Both the position numbers and the translations under genes were made by a program. DNA of 64,000 nt from Coraliomargarita sinensis (GTDB lineage Bacteria; Verrucomicrobiota; Verrucomicrobiia; Opitutales; Coraliomargaritaceae): assembly GCF_003185655.1 (NCBI RefSeq), contig NZ_QHJQ01000013.1:1-64000 (forward strand). Direction: 5' to 3'. Shown here piece by piece: positions 26,402 through 33,963 of the stretch (position 1 is its first letter; each line of letters starts with the position of its first letter). Under the pieces are notes generated by a model, which was not told where the DNA came from, did not search any database, and was given only the letters and a program-made list of their open reading frames with translations.

Positions 26402-26517
26402 TGCCCGGACTGAGTATACGAGAACTTTTCTGCCTCTCACAATTTTTCTCTGCCGTTCGCAGGGCTAGGCGCTTACCGGCAGCTAACCCCTAAATGCGCG
26501 CTCTGTTGAAGCCGTCA

Positions 26518-28188
26518 TCACCCCTTCCGGTCATCCAACTCTCTGCTTTCGGCCAGCGGCACTTTGACCCAGAAGGTGGTACCTACGCTCTTTTCACTTT
26601 CGAATGCAATTGTTCCGTTCAGTATCTGCACCGAACGTTTTACTATGGCGAGCCCGACTCCCGCCCCCTCAAAATGACGACTTGGGCTCGTATCTTCCTG
26701 GGTAAACGTTTCAAAAAGCTGGGATTGAAACGCTTCATCAATGCCCACTCCGGTGTCCGTACATTGGAAGCAAAGCTCATGGTTTTTCCTGTATAACCTG
26801 AATGTTATGGTCCCTTCGTTCGTGAACTTCACCGCATTCAGAACAAGATGCCACAAAATCTGACGAAGGTACTGTTTACTGCTGTATATTTCCGCATCTT
26901 CACCGGGGATTTTTTCGACCCGCAGCTTGAGCTTCTTTTTTTCGATTTCCGGAACCATGGGTGCGATGACTTCATCCAGCAAATCGTTGGCATTAAATGA
27001 TTCACTGGGAGGTGGCCCCTGATTAATCGCATCTTCGCTCAGAAACAATACATCGGAAATCAATTCGGTCAGCGCGTGTGCTGATTTCGAAATCGTGCTC
27101 ACGCTTTCTTTGGTAAAGCTCTCTTCAGTTGTCTCACCTACCAGTTCCGAAAGGCCGAGGATTGCGTTCAACGGTGTGCGGATTTCGTGGCTCATATTCG
27201 AGTAAAAGCGCTCTTTCACCAGTTGGACGGACTGCTCGATTTCACGTGCTTCATTGGCCCGTTTCAAATAAAGGCACAGCGATATCAGTAGCAGCACGGT
27301 AAGCAGACATAACACAGCACAAACCACGTAGATGAGCCCACGGGACGGTGCGTGTTGCGGCCAACCATCCTTGGGCGCAATCGCCATTTCCCACGAGCCA
27401 TGAAAGAAAGGGACGGGATAAAGAACCGCTCCGGAATAAAAGAGATCCCTATCCCCCAGAAAAACCGCCCCATTCGCCCCCAAACCATCTTTGCCGCGCA
27501 GAGCGATTTCCAGATTTGAACTATCCAGCGGCAGATCCGCCTGTTCATAAATTGATTCCACCCGAATCGGAGTTGAGATAATCCCCCAAAAATCCTCGGC
27601 TTCAAACCTCCCGTTCGTGGTAAACACCGGAAAACGTCCGATGATCGCCTCCCCACCCTGAACCAACTCAACCGGTCCGGCGATGATGGGCTGCTTCGTC
27701 TTTTCTATTTGTCGGATAGCATCGATCTGCTCCGGTAAATCTTCATAGCTCATATTCAGTACGGCTTCGTTCCCCTCCAATGGATAAACGAATCGATTCA
27801 CTAAATCGGGAGCTGCGGCGATGTTCACCAGCCCGGGAATCGCATCAAACATGCGCGCACAGATTTCTGCATATTCCTCCTGAGTGATATCGTCCTCGAA
27901 TCCGATATAACTGGCCAAGCCGGAAACTAGAAAAAAAGACGAGTTGACCTCGGCTTCCAACCGGGAAGCAATCAGGGCCGCCTCTTGAAAAACGACGGCG
28001 CGCACCTCCTGTAAATAGTGCCTGTAAGTGGTCCGCTCCGTCGTATGCGCAAAGAGACCGAAAATCAGACAAATCACCAGCGCAACCGCAGCAATCGATC
28101 CGCAACTGGGATTAAGTAGACGGCTGCGATCAATAATGGGATCAAGCTGTCCCTCAAGGCCTTTGTTTTGTGTGCTCTTGAGAGACAT
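26518..28188 (-). CDS. CHASE-domain sensor histidine kinase
   Basis: The 556-residue inner-membrane protein has helix 1 (about 31-48), a periplasmic CHASE-type sensor (about 55-280), helix 2 (about 286-308), a dimerisation/phosphoacceptor domain with H334 in SHEIRTPLNAI, and an ATPase domain with N box (NAVKFTNEG), G1 (DTGVGI), F box and G2 (GAGVGLAIV). CHASE domains bind small extracellular ligands. No receiver domain is fused and no response regulator gene is adjacent, so it is an orphan kinase with an unknown partner. Confidence 0.92.
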   Translation of the reverse strand: MSLKSTQNKGLEGQLDPIIDRSRLLNPSCGSIAAVALVICLIFGLFAHTTERTTYRHYLQEVRAVVFQEAALIASRLEAEVNSSFFLVSGLASYIGFEDDITQEEYAEICARMFDAIPGLVNIAAAPDLVNRFVYPLEGNEAVLNMSYEDLPEQIDAIRQIEKTKQPIIAGPVELVQGGEAIIGRFPVFTTNGRFEAEDFWGIISTPIRVESIYEQADLPLDSSNLEIALRGKDGLGANGAVFLGDRDLFYSGAVLYPVPFFHGSWEMAIAPKDGWPQHAPSRGLIYVVCAVLCLLTVLLLISLCLYLKRANEAREIEQSVQLVKERFYSNMSHEIRTPLNAILGLSELVGETTEESFTKESVSTISKSAHALTELISDVLFLSEDAINQGPPPSESFNANDLLDEVIAPMVPEIEKKKLKLRVEKIPGEDAEIYSSKQYLRQILWHLVLNAVKFTNEGTITFRLYRKNHELCFQCTDTGVGIDEAFQSQLFETFTQEDTSPSRHFEGAGVGLAIVKRSVQILNGTIAFESEKSVGTTFWVKVPLAESRELDDRKG

Positions 28189-28199
28189 ATGACAGGACT

Positions 28200-28751
28200 T
28201 TAGTACTGACCGTTCTCGCGCGCCTCTAGTTCTTCCAGTTCACGCTGCGCTTCGGCAATACGGGCCTGTGCCTCTTGAATACGGCGTGCACGCTCTTGGG
28301 ATTCTTCAAAAGCCTTCTTTTTCGCAGCCAACTCGGCTTCAACCCGTGCCGCCTCACGCTCGGCTGCGGCGACATCCGAGTCGGTCGCAGTACTGGCAAT
28401 CGCATCCTGGGCGCGCTGTTTCTCCAAGGTCTCAATTTCTTTCTCCAATTTTTGCTGCTCCAGGACTTCCTGTTCGTATTCATACTGGCGTTGTGCCTCA
28501 GCTGCCTCCAGCGCCTCCTTGCGCTTATCATACTGGCTACCAGCCATGCCGCCTAGTATACCGCCAATAATGGCACCGGCCACGACGTTGGTATCACTTC
28601 CATCGCCCATGTTATTGCCCGCGACCCCGCCGGCGATCGCGCCCAGCACCGCCCCGGTATTTCGGCCGGTATTCCCCGAGCTGGTAGTCGTCTGACAGCC
28701 ACTGAAAAACAAGATACAGGAGAGAATCGCAAAGGGTAGTAATTTTTGCAT
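28200..28751 (-). CDS. Glycine-zipper lipoprotein with coiled-coil tail
   Basis: The ATG at 28751 opens a lipoprotein signal peptide (LLPFAILSCILFFSGC); upstream in-frame codons are not needed. The 183-residue product has a glycine-zipper region, with GAVLGAIAGGVAGNNMG and GAIIGGILGGMAG at about 33-75, then about 100 residues of charged coiled coil rich in Glu, Ala and Arg. Glycine zippers insert into membranes, so this is likely an outer-membrane lipoprotein with a periplasmic helical rod (inference). It is divergent from the ExbB-like gene, 87 bp away. Confidence 0.8.
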   Translation of the reverse strand: MQKLLPFAILSCILFFSGCQTTTSSGNTGRNTGAVLGAIAGGVAGNNMGDGSDTNVVAGAIIGGILGGMAGSQYDKRKEALEAAEAQRQYEYEQEVLEQQKLEKEIETLEKQRAQDAIASTATDSDVAAAEREAARVEAELAAKKKAFEESQERARRIQEAQARIAEAQRELEELEARENGQY

Positions 28752-28838
28752 AATAGTATCAATAAGTGGCCTTGCAGAAATTGCAATGCGTAGAATAATC
28801 AGATCTCCGCCAGATTTATTGAGTTCCAAAATTTTCCT

Positions 28839-29774
28839 ATGAGCTTACGAAACCCCGAACGCGGCCTACTTTCAGTCAAAGGCCTGATCTTTTCCATGGG
28901 CCTGATCGCCTCATTTATCTTCGTCGGTACGATTTACGGGCTGGTCATTCGCCCGGAAGCGAACAAGGCGGCCCTGGCGACCAGCTACGGGGTCGATGCC
29001 GGCACCTCCTTATCCAGTTTCTTCGTTATCCTGAAGGACTACGAGCAGCAGATCTGCCTCTCTCTCTTTCTCTGGGGGATCATGATCCTGGTTTATAAAT
29101 TTATCCTGTTGCAAGGTGAAATCAAGGTGGTCAACGAATACGAACCGGACATACTCGAGGAAGCCGAAACCGAAAGCTCACCGGGTGGCCGCAGCATCAC
29201 CCGCGAGGAGGCAAAGGCCATTGCCTCCAAAGTCGACGACGACAGCCGCAAGCCGGAGTTTCACAACAAATTACTCCCCTATGTGGTGGCACGTGGACTG
29301 GAGCGCTACCACATCACCGGAAGTGTCCCGGAAGCCACCGAAACCATGATGGGCCGTATTGAAGTCGCTTCCGAACAGCAGGAAAGTGAACTCTCCATGC
29401 TGCGCTATCTGGTTTGGGCCATTCCCTCCATCGGCTTCATCGGCACCGTACGGGGAATTGGCGTCGCCCTGCGCCGGGCGGACGAAGCGCTGCAGGGTGA
29501 TATCTCGGGTGTGACTTCGGCTCTGGGGGTGGCTTTCAACTCCACTCTCGTCGCGCTCATCATCAGTATCATGCTCATGCTCCTCATCCATCTGCTACAA
29601 AGCAGTCAGGAGGGGCTTATCCTGCGCTTGCAGACCTTCTGCCGCGAACAGATTCTCGATAAATTGTTCGAGCAGAGCTCGGAAGACAGGAGGCAGAAGT
29701 CAGAAGACAGAGGTCAGAGGACTGGGATCAAGCCCGCTGAACTGACTGCGCCACCGGAAGAAGAGGGATCATGA
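28839..29774 (+). CDS. MotA/TolQ/ExbB-type proton channel protein
   Basis: The 311-residue protein has helices at about 15-37, 70-91, 189-209 and 227-252, with a cytoplasmic loop of about 95 residues between helices 2 and 3. The segment IPSIGFIGTVRGIGVALRRA followed by GVTSALGVAFNSTLVAL is typical of the MotA/TolQ/ExbB channel core. These proteins surround a dimer of a one-helix partner and use the proton gradient. The stop overlaps the start of the next gene (ATGA). The C-terminal tail (about 281-296) is encoded by a gaagacaggaggcagaag-type repeat. Confidence 0.88.
   Translation: MSLRNPERGLLSVKGLIFSMGLIASFIFVGTIYGLVIRPEANKAALATSYGVDAGTSLSSFFVILKDYEQQICLSLFLWGIMILVYKFILLQGEIKVVNEYEPDILEEAETESSPGGRSITREEAKAIASKVDDDSRKPEFHNKLLPYVVARGLERYHITGSVPEATETMMGRIEVASEQQESELSMLRYLVWAIPSIGFIGTVRGIGVALRRADEALQGDISGVTSALGVAFNSTLVALIISIMLMLLIHLLQSSQEGLILRLQTFCREQILDKLFEQSSEDRRQKSEDRGQRTGIKPAELTAPPEEEGS
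29681..29724. repeat. gaagacag/gtcagag-type repeat in the ExbB-like gene tail
   Basis: Degenerate tandem units gaagacaggag, gcagaagtca, gaagacagag and gtcagagg form a 44-bp purine-rich stretch. It is in frame and encodes about 15 Arg/Lys/Asp/Gln-rich residues near the protein's C-terminus. It resembles short dispersed repeats seen in other environmental genomes (recollection, not searched). Confidence 0.55.
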
Positions 29775-30784
29775 AAAAGCGCCGCGAGGCACAAAGTTCC
29801 GCACTTTCCTTCATGGACTGCATTTGCTGCGGTTTCGGTGCCGTGCTCCTGCTTTTTATTCTGACGACCAAAAAGCAAATCATTCTGAGTAGCGAGGAAG
29901 CCAGCCAGTCGCAGGAGGCCGCGGAAACCCTCCAGGCCGCCATCAAAGAAACCGAGGCGCAGCAGAAGGCCCTGGAAAAGGAAATCGAAGCACTCGATCC
30001 ACAACCGGATACCAACGCCACCAGCCTTTCCGAACTTGCCGCCGAACAGGAACGCCTGGCCAAAGCGGTCGAAAATCAGGCTCAGGAACTCAAAGCCCTG
30101 GAAGCGCAAGTCGAGCCGAAACAAGCTCCGGCCTCACTGGACCGTCCGTCCGCCGACCAAAGCTACCTTTCCGGCCTGCGATTGCGCGGTCCGCGCGCAG
30201 TTATCCTTCTGGAAAGTTCCGGCAGCATGCTCGCGGAGACAGCCGCCGAAGCAGTCACTATCATGCAGCAGGGCGGCTGGCAAAAGGCGGACAAATGGCT
30301 GCGTGCCAAAGAATCTCTCAAGGCGGTCCTGGCCGCCATTCCCAAAGGCACCCAAGTCGCCGTTTTTCAAATGGCCGAAAGCACCGGCCCGCTCAGCGGC
30401 AGTCCGGGCAACCCCTACATCGACCCCTACGACAACGCCGCCCTGGTCAGCCTGCTGGACCGTCTCGAAAACCTTGAAGCCCGCGGTGGGGCCGACCTCG
30501 CTCAGGGCATGCGTACCGTGGCCAACCTCAAAGAACGTGCCAGCAGCCTGCTGCTGATCGGTGACGGCCTCCCTACCGCTCCCGCACCTCCCGGGCGGGG
30601 ACTGTCAGAGGCCGAACGGGTCAACCTCTTCAACCGGGCCATGGCCACGCGACCCAACTACCCCTTCAACGCCATTCTCTTTCCCTTCGAAGGCGACCCC
30701 TCCGCCGCCGGCCTCTTCTGGCAACTCAGCGGCCGCACCAATGGGATCACCCTCATCCCCGACAACGATTGGCCGACAATTTGA
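29771..30784 (+). CDS. ExbD-like-anchored VWA domain protein 1
   Basis: The 337-residue protein opens with a short basic N-terminus and a single membrane helix, SFMDCICCGFGAVLLLFIL (about 13-31), with Asp16 at its start. A coiled coil follows (about 41-116), then a VWA-like domain (about 140-330). The metal site is degenerate: ESSGS (148-152) instead of DxSxS; GGADLAQGM and GDG stand where other metal-site elements lie. It starts inside the ExbB-like gene stop. The helix with an early Asp resembles ExbD/TolR/MotB partners, so it may be the stator partner carrying a VWA head (inference). Confidence 0.82.
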   Translation: MKKRREAQSSALSFMDCICCGFGAVLLLFILTTKKQIILSSEEASQSQEAAETLQAAIKETEAQQKALEKEIEALDPQPDTNATSLSELAAEQERLAKAVENQAQELKALEAQVEPKQAPASLDRPSADQSYLSGLRLRGPRAVILLESSGSMLAETAAEAVTIMQQGGWQKADKWLRAKESLKAVLAAIPKGTQVAVFQMAESTGPLSGSPGNPYIDPYDNAALVSLLDRLENLEARGGADLAQGMRTVANLKERASSLLLIGDGLPTAPAPPGRGLSEAERVNLFNRAMATRPNYPFNAILFPFEGDPSAAGLFWQLSGRTNGITLIPDNDWPTI

Positions 30785-30815
30785 ACTGAAAACCGGACAA
30801 CTGGTCACTGGATAA
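30783..30815. repeat. Short actg-rich repeat between the two VWA genes
   Basis: The degenerate units aactgaaaac, aactggtc, actggat and aactg make up the gap between the VWA genes. It is similar in style to 21509-21533. Confidence 0.4.
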
Positions 30816-30822
30816 CTGTTGT

Positions 30823-31815
30823 ATGATAAAAAGACGCCCCATCGAGGTCTTCAGCCTCTCGTTTCTCGACTGTCTCTGCTGTGGATTCGGGGCGATTCTG
30901 CTGCTTTTCATTCTAACGATCGGTTCGGGCCCACACGGTGTCGAAAGTGAAATTGACGTACCCACCCTGCAAGCCATGCGGGAAAAGCTGGCCATGCTGG
31001 AGGCCGACATTGCCAAAAAGTCCGCCATCCTCGAAGCGGCCATCAACAGCGAGGACAAGAGTGAGGAACGTGCGCGCATCCTCTCCCTCATACAGGAACT
31101 CGAATCGCAACTGGCCGACCTGCGACAGGAATATGAAAGCCGGAAAGCCAACCTGAGCACCGCACAACAGGCTGCGGCTGAGGCGAACCGTTTGCTGCAA
31201 AGTTTCAAACACGAGGACCTGCCACCGATCGGCCTGCCTGCGGATGCCACTCACGTCGCCTTCGTCATCGACACCTCAGGCAGCATGCGCAACCAGATGA
31301 CGAAGCAACTCCACTACGGCGTAACCGAGCAGATACGCGAGTTACTCGACAGCCTCCCGGAAGTGCGTAGTATTCAATTCCTTGATACAAGCGGAAACTA
31401 CATGCTCGGCGGACGCAGTGGCTTCTGGCTCCCCGACACGCCGGGCCTGCGCCAGCAGGCGCTTCGACAAATCCTCCGGTACCCGGTCCTGAGTGTCAGC
31501 GACCCCGAGTCCGGGGTACGGCGTTCCATTCAGGATCTTAAGCCACAAGTCGGCCCGGACGGGAAAATGAGCATCTACGTGGTCGGCGATGACTTCCGTG
31601 GTTCCACGCAGAGCTTTTTATTGAAACTCGACCGACTCAACCCGCGCAATCCGAACACCGGCAAGCGTCCGGTTTCCATCAGTGCCATCGGTTTCCCCAC
31701 CCTGATCAACCCCTTCCAAATCGGCGCCCCGCAGGGCAACGCCCGTTTTGCCAATATTATGCGCGAGATTGCCGAGGCCCATGACGGTGTCCTCATTCTC
31801 AAGCCGAGTATTTGA
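30823..31815 (+). CDS. ExbD-like-anchored VWA domain protein 2
   Basis: The 330-residue protein has the same plan as the gene before it: a basic N-terminus, a membrane helix SFLDCLCCGFGAILLLFIL (about 13-31) with Asp16 in the identical place, a coiled coil (about 48-125), and a VWA domain (about 142-330) with an intact MIDAS motif DTSGS (150-154). VWA domains bind protein ligands through a metal ion. The pair shares the CxCCGFGA signature almost exactly although the rest has diverged, which implies a conserved interface with the channel protein at 28839. Confidence 0.85.
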   Translation: MIKRRPIEVFSLSFLDCLCCGFGAILLLFILTIGSGPHGVESEIDVPTLQAMREKLAMLEADIAKKSAILEAAINSEDKSEERARILSLIQELESQLADLRQEYESRKANLSTAQQAAAEANRLLQSFKHEDLPPIGLPADATHVAFVIDTSGSMRNQMTKQLHYGVTEQIRELLDSLPEVRSIQFLDTSGNYMLGGRSGFWLPDTPGLRQQALRQILRYPVLSVSDPESGVRRSIQDLKPQVGPDGKMSIYVVGDDFRGSTQSFLLKLDRLNPRNPNTGKRPVSISAIGFPTLINPFQIGAPQGNARFANIMREIAEAHDGVLILKPSI

Positions 31816-31841
31816 GAAGTCCCCACCCCCAAAGGGGCTTC
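31815..31841 (+). terminator. Stem-loop after the VWA operon
   Basis: gaag-t-cccc pairs with gggg-cttc around an accccc-aaa loop. It directly overlaps the end of the last VWA gene. No T-run follows, so termination is only probable. Confidence 0.4.
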
Positions 31842-31956
31842 GTTCACCTTAGACCGAGAGCTCAGGCCGAACGGCGGATAGCGACATCGACGCTCGGGCA
31901 ATGCCGATGAACACTTCAAGCCCTCCCAAATCTTAACACTTGAAATACTGACGATA

Positions 31957-32928
31957 ATGATCCGAAAAATCCTCAAATTTGCGCGCAACGTTATGCTGGG
32001 AGTAGGCTTTGTGATAGGCGCGGTTTGGATCTACATCGCTCAACCCTCACTTTGGAAAAATGATCCCATAAAATTGGAGGTCAATGAGGCGCGACTCACG
32101 GAGGTGGTTCAAAAACTGTCGATCGACTTTCATCCAAGAAACTTCAGCAGCTACGACAATCTAACGCAGACCGCTGCTTACATCGAAGAACACTTCCGAA
32201 AGGCCGGAGGCACCGTGGAGATGCAGGAGTTTATCGCCAACGGCAGCAGCTACCGGAACGTGCGCGGTTTTTTCGGCGATAAGACCAGACCCCGACTGGT
32301 CATCGGGGCCCATTACGACACCCACAGCCAGACACCCGGCGCGGACGATAATGCCAGTGGCGTAGCCGGTCTCATCGAACTGGCCTATCTTCTGGGTAAG
32401 ACCACCCCGAGCAATTGTATCGAGTTGGTCGCTTATCCGCTTGAAGAACCACCCTTTTTTGCCACCGAAAATATGGGCAGCTACATTCATGCGGAATCTC
32501 TCAGCCGGGAGAATGTCCCGGTCAGCGGTATGATTGCCCTGGAGATGATCGGCTACTTCTCGAACGAATCCGGCTCTCAAAGCTATCCTTCGCGTCTTTT
32601 GTATCTTTTCTACCCCCACAAAGGAAATTTCATCGCCGTGGCGGGGAACTTGAAACAGCGCAATTACATCGCCAAAGTGAAAGCTGGCATGAAAGGAGTC
32701 ACTGACCTAAAGGTGTATTCGATCGCCGCACCCCAGCAGCTCTCCGGGATCGATTTCTCCGACCACCGGAACTATTGGACCTTCGATTATGATGCCGTCA
32801 TGGTGACGGATACAGCCTTTTACCGAAACGAAGCCTATCATACCGCAAACGACACCTCGAACCGCCTGAACTATGCGAAAATGGCTGATGTGGTACGGGC
32901 GGTGTATCACTACGCGACCATGGAATAA
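31957..32928 (+). CDS. M28 family zinc peptidase
   Basis: The 323-residue protein has an N-terminal membrane anchor (about 13-30), so the catalytic part is likely periplasmic. The M28 two-zinc site is visible: GAHYDTH, GADDNASG, the Glu-Glu of YPLEEPPF, ALEMIG, and the late YHTANDT histidine. M28 enzymes are aminopeptidases or act on N-terminal glutamine-like substrates. Specificity cannot be deduced. It is separated from the VWA genes by about 140 bp and probably transcribed alone. Confidence 0.9.
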   Translation: MIRKILKFARNVMLGVGFVIGAVWIYIAQPSLWKNDPIKLEVNEARLTEVVQKLSIDFHPRNFSSYDNLTQTAAYIEEHFRKAGGTVEMQEFIANGSSYRNVRGFFGDKTRPRLVIGAHYDTHSQTPGADDNASGVAGLIELAYLLGKTTPSNCIELVAYPLEEPPFFATENMGSYIHAESLSRENVPVSGMIALEMIGYFSNESGSQSYPSRLLYLFYPHKGNFIAVAGNLKQRNYIAKVKAGMKGVTDLKVYSIAAPQQLSGIDFSDHRNYWTFDYDAVMVTDTAFYRNEAYHTANDTSNRLNYAKMADVVRAVYHYATME

Positions 32929-32974
32929 CCTGATACCAGCGCGTGACTTTTTCCGATAGAAACGCAGCGAGTCC

Positions 32975-33817
32975 TCAGGCAAGTTCCGCGCCCGCCTTCT
33001 CTTTCGCCAACCAACGTTCTATGCGGCCGACCGCTTCCGTCCGGCGGGGATCGTCCGGCTTCATCCGATTGAGGATATTCAAAGCCGTTTCAGCATAGTC
33101 TATCGCGGTTGCGCTTTGCAGCTTATCAAGTTCAGCATGCTTGATCTCGCCGTCCCGGATCATTTTACGGGCATCGGCCTCGATTTCCATGCTGGCACCG
33201 CCAGGGGCGCGGCTGTCGCCCTTGGCTTTGCCACCGGAACCGGAGCTTGAGCCTTGGCCGGCGCCACTGGAGGAGCCATCGTTCTCCACCTTCTGGCTGC
33301 CCCCGCGAGGCTGACGTTCGATCCCGGCAGGATATTGCTTCCCGTCCTTACCAGTCACCTCTCTCGGACTTTCAATACGATTGAGTTTTTCCATCTCCAG
33401 GCGACAACGTCGGACAAGGTCGGGCGAAACTTTGCACATCTCGGCGATCACCGCATTCGACATATTCGGCCACTCCTCCAGAGCGACCTCGCAGGCATTC
33501 CGTTTGTCGGCATTGGAACGGTAGATCCCGTTGGTGGCATTCGCCCCTAGAGCGTGCCGCAGCGCATCGGTACGAGAGCCTTCGTAGACCACCGCCGCGA
33601 TCGTCTCAAATTCGTTGCGCTGCGCCGCAAGAAAGCGGTGAAACCCATCGGCTAGCCAGAAGTTGGATCCATCGTAATAGGTGACGACCGGCGGGAATTG
33701 AGCCCCTTCCAGCATGGCTTCGGCATAGCTGGAGATGGCTTCGTCGTTTGTCGCGACACGTGCCTGCGTGCCTCCGTAAATATCAATTTTTTCGAGTGCT
33801 AAGTCTTGGTTTTGCAT
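32975..33817 (-). CDS. ParB N-terminal domain (ParB/Srx) protein
   Basis: The 280-residue protein has a ParB-type nuclease/CTPase-like domain (about 8-80), with FPPVVTYYDGSNFWLADGFHR and ALGANATNG. A helix-turn-helix-like part follows (about 115-145, NAVIAEMCKVSPDLVRR), then TGKDGKQYP, a Gly/Ser-rich linker (about 180-208) and a short C-terminal helical region. The GxxR box is not canonical, so it may not be a chromosome partition ParB; related proteins occur as regulators and in mobile elements. It is divergent from the helicase gene. Confidence 0.8.
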   Translation of the reverse strand: MQNQDLALEKIDIYGGTQARVATNDEAISSYAEAMLEGAQFPPVVTYYDGSNFWLADGFHRFLAAQRNEFETIAAVVYEGSRTDALRHALGANATNGIYRSNADKRNACEVALEEWPNMSNAVIAEMCKVSPDLVRRCRLEMEKLNRIESPREVTGKDGKQYPAGIERQPRGGSQKVENDGSSSGAGQGSSSGSGGKAKGDSRAPGGASMEIEADARKMIRDGEIKHAELDKLQSATAIDYAETALNILNRMKPDDPRRTEAVGRIERWLAKEKAGAELA

Positions 33818-33963
33818 AAAGCGCGCAGTTCTGAGTCACTTCCCGAACAATGACAACCTGTGATTGCGAATTTTCTGCAAGCGTTCGTCTCGGCAGCAAC
33901 CGACACGTGGAAAGTTTACAGCTATGACTTTACAGCCGGGCATTTCAGGGCGACTTTGCTCCT

